This document shows, one piece after another, positions 34,671 through 50,577 of a stretch of DNA of 64,000 nucleotides. The notes beneath the pieces are model-generated. The model ran no database searches and was not told where the DNA came from. It saw only the letters and a list, made by a program, of their open reading frames with translations. Source of the stretch: Drosophila pseudoobscura (lineage: Eukaryota; Arthropoda; Insecta; Diptera; Drosophilidae). The stretch's first letter is position 1. Each line of letters opens with the position of its first letter. The position numbers were made by a program, and so were the translations under genes. The stretch lies in NCBI RefSeq assembly GCF_009870125.1, contig NC_046680.1, forward strand, positions 11,346,001 through 11,410,000. Reading direction: 5' to 3'.

Positions 34671-35668
34671 GGAGTTGTCAGGCACATCAGGAGTACACGG
34701 AATTATTTTGTATCAGCCATGCAAGATTCTTACGATTTAAGAATGGTACTACATAAATGCCCATTTTTTTTAGCTTTAAAAAATATATTCCTTTATGCTG
34801 ATGTTTGAAATTTCTATTAATACCATCGGAAATTTATTTTCGTATATCTTAATATTTCAATAAATTTATTTGCGTTTTACGTTGACAGGTTAAATATCAA
34901 TATCAATAGCTGGCACCGGTTACAGGTGACGTTCGTTTGTTTTTTATTATTTTTTTTTTTCATAATAATAATATTGCCAAGCCGGATGCATGGTTCAACT
35001 CAAATATTTCAATTTTCAAAAGAGAAACACATTTCTTTATCAAGTGATATATCTCAAAACAGTTTGGAAATTAAACACTATCGAATCCGCAGCAAGACTG
35101 TATATTAACATATTAAAACCATTCAATGTATTTCAATTTAATTCCTAGTTGTCCATTAATTTATAAATTAAATCTTTTGCTATTATTTGCCAATCGAAGT
35201 GGCAGCACGACGATCTGGCAGTGTCAGACAAAGCAGCTGTGCGATGTGCCGAAAGGAGGCGTTTGACCACTAACCATACAGTATACTGTATACTGTATGG
35301 TTAGTGGTTTGACGTAGGATCCGTGGACAGACGCGTAAACCGTCGGATCACTGATACCTGATCACTGACATGATACATATATGAAGAAAAAACCCATTTC
35401 CAGGTAAACATCAATTACTATGAACAAACTCATATTATTTGTATTACTTTGTCGCTATATATATTACATACATACATTCAAATGCTTGTAGTATGTATAT
35501 TTATAAGTTTTCCTTATAGATCAAACATTAAAATATTTTTTTATTAGAATAAAATACAACGATTGTGATTAATATTTTATTTAACAATTATTTTAAGGGG
35601 GATATTAGCTTGCAGATTAACTATAATTATGATTTTCTAGGGAAGAAAGCTGTAAACCTTTAACAAAA
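34671..35668. other. Intergenic region upstream of the gamma-SNAP 3' end
   Basis: AT-rich sequence with the 3' flank of the gamma-SNAP gene at its right. It holds the palindrome described separately at 35,267-35,307; I see nothing else. Confidence 0.4.
35267..35307. repeat. Perfect 41-bp palindrome flanked by a 7-bp direct repeat
   Basis: Two 20-base arms (35,267-35,286 and 35,288-35,307) are exact reverse complements around a single T at 35,287; the arm runs CCACTAACCATACAGTATAC. The heptamer GTTTGAC stands on both sides (35,261-35,267 and 35,307-35,313), as if a 39-bp palindromic piece had been inserted with duplication of its target. Confidence 0.85.
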
Positions 35669-37259
35669 TTAGCATATTCCTTCGTCCTCGTCTTCGTTGG
35701 TTGCCTAGGTGTTAGAAAAAAATGATTACTTAGTGTACTTCGTGTAACTCGCGAAAATTGAACTTACAATGCCAGCATTATCTTCGGATTTCTTCTCCAG
35801 CTGCATACCTTCTGGTAATGGAATATTTTTAGCTAAAATCGCGTACTCCACATCCATATGTCTGATAAATGGAGTTGCCAACATTCTGGACGCCATTTCA
35901 GCATCTTCTTCATCAAATGCATTTAAAAGTGTTTGCAGTGTAGACACCTCTTCGGGCTCGCAACAACTTCCCCATTCCTTGAAGGCCTTTTCTGCTTCCA
36001 CTGAATCGCCGCGGGCTAATTGAACCAGCACCAAAGCCACAACCAAGCGCCCGATTTGGCCATAGGATTCCGTTTGCTGATTTAGATCCATCTCTTTCAG
36101 AATTGCTTTTGCTGCTTCATCGTATCTGAAATAAGTGGTGGACTTTATACATAATACTGTCATTGAAATTGTAACTGTATTACCTCCTTAATTTGACTAG
36201 TATTCGTGACACTTTGGATGAATATTCAGTTGCCTGACGGATGGAGTCGTCAATCTGAAAATAAATCAATTAATTAAATTGTTTTAAATGTTATTTAAAA
36301 AGATACTTATGTATCAAAGACTTGACTTACCATTATTACTTCTATAGCATGCTGGTAGAATCGTAGAGCCATCTCAGGATGCTTTTGTTCAGTTAATTTG
36401 GCAGCTTTATCCAAAGCGGATGCGGCTGCTTCCGGCGAACCATGTTGTTGGTATAAGCTACAAGCTTTGTTCACGTATTCTTCAATCTCCAATAGTTTGT
36501 CTGTATCTTTTGATAGCAAAACAATCTTAAAGATATTCAAATGTTATACAATATAAAGTCAGTTTTCATCTTATTTCTCTTTGGAAAACCTTGTAATGTT
36601 GACTGTTAAGGCCTTATACAAGCTGTCAGTTAAAGTACCAGCATGATTATACACACCTGCTCGTAACATTTTGCGGCATGGAACCAAGATTTGTTGTTTT
36701 TGTAACACTCAATGGCCTTCAATTGATAAACCTTGCTTTTATCAAAATTTTTTGCTATTCGGAATGCAGTAGCTGGAAATAATTGAATGATAAATGGTTA
36801 TACAGGTACTACAAAATATGTGATCTGGGAGAAATATTAATGAGGTTTTCGATTTAATCTTTATTTACATGTACAAAAACATGCATTCATATGCACATAC
36901 GTATGTATCCCTATACACAAAGTGTATATGTATATACACAGACAACTACAAATCCAACAGAGCCACGAAAACAGTTTTTAAAGATTTGTTACGTTCATTG
37001 GTGTACTTATGTATCCCGAAAATATATCTGGTAAATGTATATAAACATAGATTTAGACAAATGTACTTTACCAGCTTTGGAATACTCATCAGCTGCACTG
37101 TCATAGTCAGGTACCCATTTCAAGAGCGATGTTTTTAGACTGCAATGTCATTGATGATTTGTTCATTGGCTATTTAGGTATATAAAACATTGACACCTAC
37201 CTTTTCTCTGCCTGTCTAACTAGTTCCTCCGCTTCGGCCACTTTTTTGGCAGCAGACAT
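35669..37259 (-). CDS. gammaSnap1: Gamma-SNAP, soluble NSF attachment protein
   Basis: An adaptor that links NSF to SNARE complexes for disassembly after membrane fusion; cytosolic and peripheral. Seven minus-strand exons, 37259-37201, 37139-37072, 36772-36657, 36525-36331, 36254-36184, 36125-35768 and 35704-35669, join in phase to 300 residues. The N-terminus MSAAKKVAEAEELVRQAEK, then KTSLLKWVPDYDSAADEYSKA, and the TPR-like helical repeats (SWFHAAKCYE, PEMALRFYQHAIEV) match gamma-SNAP and not alpha-SNAP. The last exon adds an acidic tail, NEDEDEG, before the stop. Reading past the last donor gives a different tail, so that splice was chosen by its good GTAAG/CTAG signals. Confidence 0.93.
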
Positions 37260-37919
37260 TTTTTATAAATTTTTTGTAGATTTTGCAGGAAAAATCAATT
37301 GTTTACATTTATATTAGTGTGGCCGAGTGTTGCAGATAAAACACCACGGCTTAGGTACAGTAATTTTACACAATCGATGGGAAGCGCATGCCCGTTAGTT
37401 GTCCCAGTTTTTTGCATACACTGGAAAAATGTTCTAAACTAGTTTTAAAATGGGTTTGTTCTAATTCTGACAATATAATGTGCTTTACAAAAATGTGTTT
37501 GACATTGTACTATGTTGCGACTTCTGAAATACATTTACTTCACAACTACAGTAACTTTACTTAAAAAATCATGGTCGAAATAAAAATTTTTATCTTTGAA
37601 CTAGCTATGATTTTTCTCTGTGTATTGCATACTGCGTTCGTATTAATATAAATATGTGGGTACATTCTTGAAACACTTTTTGGAAAATTGCAAACAGATG
37701 TAAAGATTGAAACTGAAAGGAATTCCTTTTTATACTTTAATTAAACTGTGCACCGAGGTAAGAGGAGGAGTATGAAACTTAGGATTGCTTGACTGCCGCG
37801 GCGTGATTTTGATTGGATATTTTGACCTAGATTATTCATTAGGTCTATTACAGTGGTCGATTGGCTTTCTAGATCAAAATCTAAATTGTATTACTTTTAA
37901 ATATTTTACAGATATTAAA
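37260..37919. other. Gamma-SNAP - seizure divergent upstream region
   Basis: Upstream regions of two divergent genes. A splice acceptor (TTTTACAG) at about 37,912 shows that seizure has an untranslated exon further left which I did not locate. No repeat or gene is seen. Confidence 0.4.
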
Positions 37920-41290
<3,371 letters not shown>

Positions 41291-41579
41291 GCACAGATAC
41301 AATTAGATTGCAGATGTATATGGCCATTTAAAAGGCACAAAAGCACCTTGCACCTAAGTCTGTACAACCAGCAAATTAAAATGTATTTATATCCGGTATG
41401 TCAAAAATTATGGTATATTAAATGATATTTTAGATGCGCTTAGATCTCTCTCTCACAATCTTCCTCGACCAGTGTGCACTCTGGTGGAGTGGGCGAGATA
41501 TAACCGCCGGATGTAAATTCGTTGGCGGAACGAGAGAGAGAGATTCGACGGAATGTGCTATGTGGAAACTGCGACTCGT

Positions 41580-43492
41580 TTAATTTTTAAACATAATCCT
41601 AATCTTAGAAAAAATCATTGAAATAATTTCCAAGATGTTCAACAAGGATGCACCAGTGAAAAGGCCAATTACACCTCCAATGGCAACTGGAAATCAAAAA
41701 AGTATATTTAAATAAACTCTACAAAAATGCTAATTCCAAGAACTTTTGGAAAATAACATTTTACCTACTAAATCCAATTTTGTTTGAGTGACTGCTCTGA
41801 AATATCTGGCTGTTGGTGGTGATGTTATTTCGATTTCGACCATGATTGAATCACCGTATTCGTTGAAATTTTTTTCTCGAGACCTTAGATGTTTTAGTTA
41901 GCGTAATCCGTTTCAAAATAAACTTTTTCACTTACCCAACGTAGCTTATCTGTTGTTCCATGCAGGATGGTAAGCATACCATATTAGAACCAACATAGCT
42001 CTTTACTTTAGTTGCTAGATTTTCTGGAAGAATTTTATATCCAATATTTAGAATGCATTTACTTTGGAATTACTAGAATACCTTTGTCCAAGCACACGAT
42101 CCCTTCAACTCCGCAATATTTTAGAGGATCTAAATTAAGTTAGAAATAAGATAGATTGGAAACAGATTTTATGATCATTTTATGAGAATGCAAATACTTT
42201 GTTCACTCTGGTTAAATAAAGTACAGTTGCAGAGTTTCATTTCAATTTCACTTCGAATTTCCGACATGCATGAGGAAAAACTGGAAAAATTTTAGATTAA
42301 TATATCTCTTATAGCTATGTGTATGCAGTATTACAGCAAAGTACTGAAGACTTGCCTGTATAGAACCTTATTGTCATTGGTCTCCGTATCGAATTTGCAC
42401 ATTCTTTGAGAGACTGGTTCATCAATAACATCGTGGTGGTTGTCTATTCCTTCCACATTGAAACTGTGTACTGATGGATCCGATGTAATCGTATAGGATA
42501 AAGCATTAAAATAAGGCTGGTTTTCAGGGCTGTGAATGTATAACTACAATCATTATTATAAATACATGTTTCTATGTTTTATTATTTGATTGTAACACAC
42601 ATCGTATCGATATATTAGGCCACTTCGAAGAACTAATCTTAGATTCCGGTATTCGTCCAATGAAGAATATACCAAAGGCATTGTTTCGATATTTTGACTA
42701 TAAACATTTTAAAATATTAATAATCTAATAATAATTTAATTCTGATACTTACTAATCAATCAAGTTGTTGGCTAGAAAGCAATATCCCATTTCTAGTTCG
42801 TGAAACTTGAATATTTCCTCGCAGTTGGGTAGAAGTTTTTCAGAGAAGTAAATTTGTTCCATAAACTCTGTACACGAGCTGGCAAACAACTATGATACGG
42901 GATAATGTTACTAGTACATATTTCAATAGACAACTACATCTGTGCAACTGGAGAAATGTACCTCTTTTCTCATATCTAAAATATCAACCCCACAGGTCGA
43001 ATTGAGGTCCTTGCAGTATTCTTCTTTTAAATACAAGTTATTTGGATTTATAAAGAGGTAATCATACAATGTTCTTATGTATGTATACGAAGGAGACTGG
43101 TTGTTAGCAGCGCGACGTTTCACTGCTTCCGAAAACTCTTTTGTAATCCTGTTTTTAGACAAGCATAAGCTAACGGCAGGGAAGGTATTTATCCAACTAA
43201 GATACGACGTGGTTACCCCAATGCTTGTCGAATCTGTATCAGATCTGTTCTTCATAAGAAGAAAAATCGTAGTCATATTCCAAGCGGAAAGAAGGATCAC
43301 ACATATCCAAAAAAACCTGAAATTAAATGAGAGTAATCGAATCAAAAGAAGTATCTGTATTGTTTAACTTATTATTATTATTGTAAAACTTTGTAAGTAT
43401 ATTTGAGAAATTAAAACATACCTTCTGTTGGAAAAGCTGTTTAGTAAAAATCCTATAGCAGCTTTGCAATATTTTCCTGCCATTGTTCCCAT
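41580..43492 (-). CDS. ppk29: Pickpocket-family DEG/ENaC channel, ppk29-like
   Basis: A degenerin/ENaC sodium-channel subunit. Ten minus-strand exons: 43492-43422, 43316-42962, 42889-42753, 42697-42601, 42543-42356, 42280-42198, 42129-42082, 42023-41936, 41883-41765, 41686-41580; they join to 430 residues. Transmembrane segment 1 is at about 25-43; the large extracellular part carries the expected cysteines in CxxE and CNCT contexts; segment 2 is near 396-416 with the family motif GASLLNILE at 407-415. The intron after 42,356 has a GC donor (CAG|GCAAGT). By position opposite seizure it is the orthologue of D. melanogaster ppk29 (CG13568). Confidence 0.9.
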
Positions 43493-44159
43493 AGGTTTTT
43501 ACCGTTTACTTAAATCAATATCAAAAGGCAATGAAATGATATAATTACCCCCTACATTCCGTGCTTAGTGCAATTAGTCCTTCTACATGTATTTTGTGTA
43601 GTTCCCGTGGACGCCCATACTTCTGTTCAACGTGGTGAATAATCATACGTACTTCAGGCAAGGGTATAAGGATGATGCAGAGATGCAACAATTATCAAAG
43701 AGAAGATGAGCTTGCCCAAGCGTGTATTTTCATGCTTCATAGCCCACACGCCGAGAAATAAGAGATTGCAAACCGAATCTGCAAACTCCTAAAACAAGAT
43801 CACTTACACTTAATCAAATGTATGTGGAAAGGTCATTCATAAAATATCAACACCTACCTAGTCATAATTATTTAAACACATCTATCAGCTGCTGGTTAAA
43901 CTTGATTGACACATCAAGTGCTTTAGAAATTTAATAATAAAGATGAATGGATAGATTGAATATAATGATATTATACCTTTTCAGAGTGAATGATTACCAG
44001 GTTAACAATACTTCAGTCATCTGTATTAACGTTGTTGCCTACATAGACACATCGATATGTATTACAACAAGATAGCAAAATGGGAGTACTTCAGATATAC
44101 AGCTTACTAGTTAGTGCAAGTAGTCTTTTGTAGTCTGCAGCAAAAAGGTATTGACCAAT
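43493..44159. other. Divergent upstream region of ppk29 and the Thr-rich gene
   Basis: AT-rich spacer between two divergent genes; no gene, repeat or recognisable core promoter is seen. Confidence 0.4.
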
Positions 44160-46138
44160 ATGTTGGGGAAAGTGAAAGTGAATATTGTTGTCATTTATAT
44201 GACACTAGGTAAGAGATGCTAAGAACCTAACATGTACGGATATTTTTACTTCAATTGGATTATATTACATTAGGAATCGCTTATGTACTAGTTAACATAA
44301 CTGCATCTTCTACCTACATTGGACCAAGTAGACAGGTATGAATTCAAAATTGAACATTTATCCAAGAAGATACTTTTCAATAAACCAAAATTAATTTTTT
44401 AGATGTGGCCTGTAGAGCCTCCACCTTACATGTTCTATAGACAACAACCAAATGCTTTGAGAAAATTCTATTGGTACAATGCCAGGACTCCAATTTTAGT
44501 TGGCAAAATGCGATTAAAAAACTTTATGCGTAATATCCACATGCTACCCAGATATGTACATTCTCCTACACCATACCATGATATATATGGATCTTCCAAA
44601 AGGTATCTATTATAATGTATAATAGATTTACAATACTTTGTCAGCCTATCTTAGCATTTTAATCATTGACGTCTATATGATTTTCCAGAAGCGTCTTTAG
44701 AAATGTTAACACTGTTCCAACTACGCCAACAACCACAACGGACTACAGCGTGGGCCCCATCAACCCCTTTGTACCTTTGACGGCAGGAACGATTCCCAAT
44801 CCTGAATTTTCCAAAGGCGTCGAGAATAAGAGGAATTACTCCGACTTTTCAAATAATGGCTGGTCCTTATGCCAAGAAAGTATAACAAACACAAGAACAT
44901 CAGATGACTGTTTCAAGAATGTTTTAAATCGTTTTCCAAGAGAGGAATATACTCGCAGCTTAAATAGCGTGGCCAGCGATTTAGCACTGACAACAACTAG
45001 TCTTCCATACTTAAATTATATTACTCACACCTACTTTACCCTTGATGATGTGATTCTACCTCGTTCAGGGAATAGGTTTACAGACAGCTCAGCAAAAGAA
45101 ACCAATGAGTATCGTCTGAAACCTATCATTATAACAACTGAAATGCCCCCTTCCATTACTACTGAGGTTCTTCAGACTACAACTAAAGCGATACCAACGA
45201 CAGAAGCGCCGATCCCGATCCCGATACAGACAACAATGACCGTTTTTGATGTCGAGTACAGCAGCAGCGCGAATCCCGTTATCTCTACAGAAACAACTGA
45301 ATTCGCACTTCTATTAGAAAATTACAAAAATTGGACAACAGTGCAAACCATCAAAGAAAATCCATCTTACTTACCAATTGTAACAACAGAATCTTTTAAA
45401 CCCATCCTAAAACCGGAAAAAGTTAGAAAAAATATGACACCAATAATGCGGAGAAAATTAAAATCTCTAAAACTACATTTCAAAAATATTGTAACCACAA
45501 AAGAAACCCCGAAATACCGAGAAAATAAGACCGAAATAGCTAGTAGTGACAATTATAATAAATTAATCGAAGCGTCAACGTCCACGATTCCAGCGACGAT
45601 AAGGCCTAAGCTAAAGAGGACATTTAGAAAAGCCCGCATTATAACATCAACAAAAAAAACTCCCGTTGAAATTACACGCAACATTACAGAAACAAGTAAT
45701 TTGAAACTGAAGCAAAAAAAAACAAGCAGGATCTTTCAAAGGCGGAAACAATTAAATACTACAATTTTGCCCGAACCGTTAAAGAATATTACAAGTGAAA
45801 ATGACTTTAGCAGCAAATTTAAACGTCGTTCAACTTCTACAACTCGCAAGTCCAAGACAATTGAAGATACCGAACACCCACACGTACGCAACTCAACGAA
45901 ATCTAGCAACAGTAATGGTCTTCGATCACGGGCAGACGGAATAATAGAAGACAAAGCAACGTTGGTCACAGAATCGGCCATTATGACTATATCTAGCGGC
46001 AGCATTAAGCTGAAACAACCAATATTGAAACTAAAGTCACACCCGCACAGCGGAAAAAAGATAAATTACATAGAAAATGATACCGTAATTCCGTCCCTTC
46101 CAATTGAAGTTTATTTTAAAAAAGTTAACCAACAATAA
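44160..46138 (+). CDS. Secreted Thr/Lys-rich protein of unknown function
   Basis: Four exons, 44160-44208, 44274-44335, 44403-44602 and 44689-46138, join in phase to 586 residues. The start at 44,160 opens a hydrophobic leader (VNIVVIYMTLGIAYVLV) that should act as a signal peptide. The next part is proline- and aromatic-rich (MWPVEPPPYMFYRQQP). Most of the protein is low-complexity, rich in Thr, Ser, Lys and Arg (TVPTTPTTTTD; many TTE and KL/KR clusters) and strongly basic toward the C-terminus, with many N-x-S/T sites. No catalytic domain is seen. By position it probably corresponds to D. melanogaster CG13569; the sequence looks fast-evolving. An extracellular matrix or cuticle role is possible but unsupported. 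Confidence 0.8.
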
Positions 46139-46958
46139 GCAAACAGTTACAATTATACATGTCAATATTTAAAATAACAGAGATATTATTTCGCACCTTT
46201 CAAACGTTAGTTTTATTATTGTTTTTTCTGAATTAAATAATTTCGGAAACTATCGTCAATTCTCATTAGTTTAGTTTCATCGTTCCAAAAAATGATAATC
46301 TATCGGATGAGCACATTGAGAAAAATTCAGAGTGGCATTGGGCATTCCTGTTTTGTTGATTATCGACCGGAAACAAAACGTGAGTCTCATTCGATAGCAG
46401 GGTTCTTTCGTTTTACATCTTCGGTTGGAACAGTCGCTTGATTCACAAGTAGGTGTGCTATTTTAATAAATTTGCGGCTTAAAAATTTGCAAATTCATTC
46501 GGCATACTTGATAAAAGTTTTAACCCCCTGGTTGTGCGCTTGAAATGTTAGAATGCAGTCGGCAATAAAATTAACCTATGACTGCATTCATGTGCAATCT
46601 AGGTGGAAGAAAGTGTGTACATACAGACATACACACATACATATGTACATATCTTGAGTACACAAAATGATCAGGTCTTGGCATTGTCCTATGTCTCAAC
46701 AATTTTAGCAAAGTAAATAATGGAACATTGCAGTGTAACTTGCCAATTTTAAACTAAGTGTGTGTGTGTGTGTGTACATATGTATTTCGGAATATACATA
46801 TGCAGACATGTATTTACATACATACATACATATGCCAATGAACTTGCAAATTTATGAATGGATATACATATGTAGCATGTGAATGTACTTCAGTGGTCTT
46901 GTGCGAGGCTGGTAACAAATAAATTAACTAATCAATACATTCTTGTGTCGTGGCAGAT
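46139..46958. other. eIF5A upstream region with probable untranslated exon
   Basis: A likely first exon ends at about 46,450 (CACAA|GTAGGT) and its intron runs to the acceptor just before the ATG. The intron is rich in ACATACATATG and GTGTGTG. A pyrimidine-rich GGTTCTTTCGTTTT near 46,401 could be a TCT-type initiator as used by translation genes. No other gene is seen. Confidence 0.45.
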
Positions 46959-47788
46959 ATGGCAGACCTAGACGATCATTTTGACACGGCCGATTCCGGA
47001 GCATCGACCACTTATCCGATGCAATGCTCGGCCCTACGCAAAAACGGATTTGTTATGTTGAAGTCGAGGCCATGCAAAATTGTCGAGATGTCTACATCCA
47101 AGACCGGAAAGCACGGACATGCTAAAGTTCATATGGTTGGAATTGATATTTTTTCCAACAAGAAGTAAGTATGTTTTATGTGAGCCAATGATTTATTTAA
47201 CGTTTGCATTTGTATTCGGACTTTCGTATTTGTGTATGTATATGTAAGTTCTATATGGCGTGATAATCTTATCTCAAAATTATCACCCTTAAGAAAGAAA
47301 CCAAATTAAAAGAGACGTACGAACCAGTTTCTGACCAATACATACAAATATGTCCAAAACATATTGCATTTATAATAAAAATTTTGATTGCAGGCAAAGC
47401 ACCTTGACATTTCTTAACACACGTGTATTTTGGTGCTTTTTATTACAGATATGAGGATATTTGCCCATCTACTCATAACATGGATGTTCCCCATGTTAAA
47501 CGTGAAGACTTCCAGTTGATTGCCGTCAGTGACGACAACTTCCTCACCCTAATGTCGGACGGCGGAGACTTGCGTGAAGACTTGAAGGTACCAGATGGTG
47601 AGATTGGCGAATCATTACGTGCTGATTTTGATAATGGCAAGGAGTTACTGGTAAGATACTTTAAATATTTCACCCACTGGCATTTGTTCATATTTATTAA
47701 TTTCTCCTTTTTGCAGTGCACTGTGCTTAAAGCATGTGGAGAGGAGTGCGTTATTGCAACTAAGAACAATACGGCTCTGGACAAATAA
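46959..47788 (+). CDS. eIF5A: Translation factor eIF5A (hypusine-containing)
   Basis: Cytosolic factor that relieves ribosome stalling at polyproline and other slow sites. Three coding exons, 46959-47164, 47449-47650 and 47717-47788, join to 159 residues, the normal length. The hypusination loop [12 protein letters not shown] is at residues 45-56, with the modified Lys at 51. The SH3-like N-terminal and OB-fold C-terminal domains are complete. The start at 46,959 follows directly on a splice acceptor (GGCAG|AT); an in-frame GTG nine bases upstream lies on the intron side of that acceptor and is not used. Confidence 0.97.
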
Positions 47789-48897
47789 ACAAAACGTGTT
47801 GCCGTTAATTTCTGTTGCATTTACATCTGAAGCAAATTTATTCAAAGATGCTGTTATAGGCTAGTTGGCTCTACATCTTAAATCTGGTTCTGAAGATCGT
47901 AATAAATAAAACAGAAACTCGAAGCATCCATGTTTGAATAACTAAGTAACAAAATAAACGTTTGCCAATAAAATTTTTTACCTAAACGTCAACATTAATT
48001 GCTACAGTTTTAATCTTAATAAGGAGTGAACTGAACTTGCTTTACCCTCTTGAACTTTCCATACACATATAGACAAAACGATATTAAAGCCTTTGCACCC
48101 GGCTGCCGGCCGGTAATACATGTACATATGTATGTTGCTGATTTGGTCTTGAATTTTTTGGTGAAGGTAGGTCGTGACGGACACAAGAACGGAAATCGTG
48201 GACTAGTAGACTCAGAATATTTTGATCAATACAAATATTTCCGCCCAAACGTAGCTTGGGCCGAAATCAACGCTACGTATATGCGTACATACATAGGCCA
48301 ATCGAATGGTCAAATTACAGAAAAAGAATATAAGCTAAAATAATCAAGTATATATACGAGTACATACATACTCTTACGTTATTTAATGGCTGAAAAATGG
48401 TTAAATTAGCAAATAAAACATGGTCGGTATGTATGTATGTAAACAATAAACAAAGAATAGAGTGACCATCACTGAGCAGACACGTCAATTTTTTGACTGA
48501 CCTTACCATCGCATTTCAGTTCATTTCACAATAAATATTGATATGGTTAAAATCATAACTTATTTTTACCCGAATAAATCTGATATTATATAAATAAATA
48601 ACACACTAAAATCATTGAGTAGAAACAACTATTATTGCGCTTATATTATTATTAATATTAGTTTCACTTCCACGTTCCATTCGATAGTAGTAACAACGAT
48701 TTGTTTTATTTTTATTTTCGATAAGTGTCGACGATAGGTGGTAATAACACACACTAACCGGAAATCGATAAGCTTCTTCTTTCTTTTTCTGTGTGTCTTT
48801 TTGCGGTACAGTACAGAGCTAAATATGTCTGTAAAGAAATCGTCTAATATTAATGTAATCTTAACATTACAGCAGCCTTTTGAGCCACGATACAACA
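47789..48897. other. eIF5A-RpL12 intergenic region and RpL12 promoter
   Basis: Holds the eIF5A 3' UTR and the RpL12 upstream region. CGATAAG-type sites occur at 48,719-48,772 and a pyrimidine tract (CTTCTTCTTTCTTTTTCTG) begins near 48,773, which probably includes a TCT initiator of the ribosomal-protein class; a short 5' UTR intron ends with ACATTACAG at 48,871. A 97-codon open frame at 48,050 resembles nothing I know. Confidence 0.5.
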
Positions 48898-49632
48898 ATG
48901 CCTCCCAAATTTGATCCTACGGAAGTAAAATTGGGTACGTTTAAGTATTTCGTTGTACATATATTTACAAAATTACTCATAAATAAATGTGTAAATTTTT
49001 GCATGCTAATTCATTCTAAAAATGTCTATTAAAAATGCTGTGTTACTTTCAAATTTCAGTGTACATGCGATGTGTGGGTGGCGAAGTTGGAGCTACATCT
49101 TCCCTTGCCCCTAAAATCGGTCCACTTGGTCTGGTGAGTACATATGTGATTTGTTTACCTGCCGGAACGGTCTCAACAAAATGACTTCAGTCCCCTAAAA
49201 AAGTAGGTGATGACATTGCCAAGGCTACTTCCGACTGGAAAGGTCTGAAGATCACCGTGTGTCTGACAATTCAAAACAGACAGGCAACCATCTCCGTGGT
49301 TCCATCGGCTGCGTCTCTGATCATTAAGGCCCTGAAGGAACCTCCACGTGATCGCAAGAAGCAAAAGAATAGTAAGTTTATAGATCCAGTGCAGTATCCG
49401 ATTTCTAAATTCGTGTCTTATTCCAGTTAAGCACAGTGGCAACATCGCCTTTGAAGATATCTTGGCCATTGCACGTACAATGAGGCCCAGGTCGATGGCC
49501 CGTGAACTGAAAGGAACCTGCAAAGAAGTCCTGGGCACCGCCCAGAGCGTTGGATGCACTGTCGATGGCAAACATCCCCATGATGTTATTGACGAGCTCA
49601 ATGACGGCTCGCTCGAGGTCCCCGCAGAATAA
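48898..49632 (+). CDS. RpL12: 60S ribosomal protein L12 (uL11)
   Basis: Large-subunit protein at the base of the stalk, next to the GTPase centre. Four coding exons, 48898-48934, 49060-49133, 49191-49371 and 49427-49632, join in phase to 165 residues, the standard length. The N-terminus [16 protein letters not shown], then [25 protein letters not shown], and the C-terminal [12 protein letters not shown] are those of uL11. The N-terminal proline-rich part binds stalk factors and the C-terminal domain binds rRNA. It is the first of two neighbouring ribosomal protein genes. Confidence 0.98.
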
Positions 49633-49850
49633 ACGATTTCTTTTTGACAAAGACTAAATAAATCGTTTGTGTTACACTTTGTAATAACTGAATTACTCGG
49701 GAATGCATTTTACTTCGGCTATACATAGTGCACAAAGTGAAAAACAAATTTAAGGAATGAAATAATAGAAAAGCTATCATCGAGGCTCACTACGGCAAGA
49801 GTCTTGATAACATGAGGATTAGTTGCGGAATTAGTCTTTAGTAATATCAA

Positions 49851-50276
49851 TTGGATGAATTCAGCCGAGACTATGGGAACTTTGACTATGTTGGCCCAAC
49901 TAATGGCAGGTGGTTAAAGTCGACTGGGAGTGATACTACAACGTCGTCGGACCACAGCAACGTCAACCCAACGGTCCCAGTTGGTATTTATGTAGATCAG
50001 GACTGAATAGATTGGTTTCAGACATGTCTTATTGAAGAATGTTTGTTGACAATGTGCATTCTAGTCAAAGTCAAGCGAGGCCCAATGCAAGAAAGTTTAA
50101 ATGAGCTCGAGAGATCGATAGAGTGCGAAATGAAGAGACTAAAGAGGGCTGTTGCCGAGATGAACAGTGGGCAGTGCAAATATCGAAGAGTATTATATAT
50201 TTACTTTAAGCTGCACCATTGGCTTTCATATATAGATTTCACTGCTATCGGAGTGCTTGACAAACACATACATTAG
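49851..50276 (+). pseudogene. Unrecognised coding-like stretch interrupted by one stop
   Basis: One plus-strand frame is open from 49,851 to 50,276 except for a single TGA at 50,004-50,006. The first part reads DEFSRDYGNFDYVGPTNGRW and a Thr/Ser-rich stretch; the second, after an ATG at 50,052, reads like a coiled coil (ESLNELERSIECEMKRLKRAV). It has no clear start and no match that I recognise. It could be a decayed gene, an exon pair with a missed intron, or chance. Confidence 0.3.
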
Positions 50277-50577
50277 CGCCACCCTCCACTAGGACAAATA
50301 AGTTTTAGAATGCTTTAACTTTGGTCGAATTTTATAATTTTAATGGGATATAGAGCAGTACTCGTAGCGAGGCATAAAGCTGGCTAATAAGAATGCCGTC
50401 AAATCAACTGTGGCCGGTAATCTTTTTTGTAATGCTTGATTTGCGCATATCCCAGATCCATGTGTATCATAAATTAAACCATTTATTTAATCCGAACTTC
50501 GGTAACGAATCTTTATTTTATATTCTTGAAAAGATATTTAGCATTTCCACAGGATTAAATGCGTCTACATCAGCTGC

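Noticed and set aside
37785-37919. Upstream extension of the seizure reading frame
   Set aside because: It has no ATG start and crosses a splice acceptor (TTTTACAG) just before the ATG at 37,920.
48050-48343. 97-codon frame between eIF5A and RpL12
   Set aside because: No recognisable domain, no codon bias and no splice context; it may be chance in AT-rich sequence.
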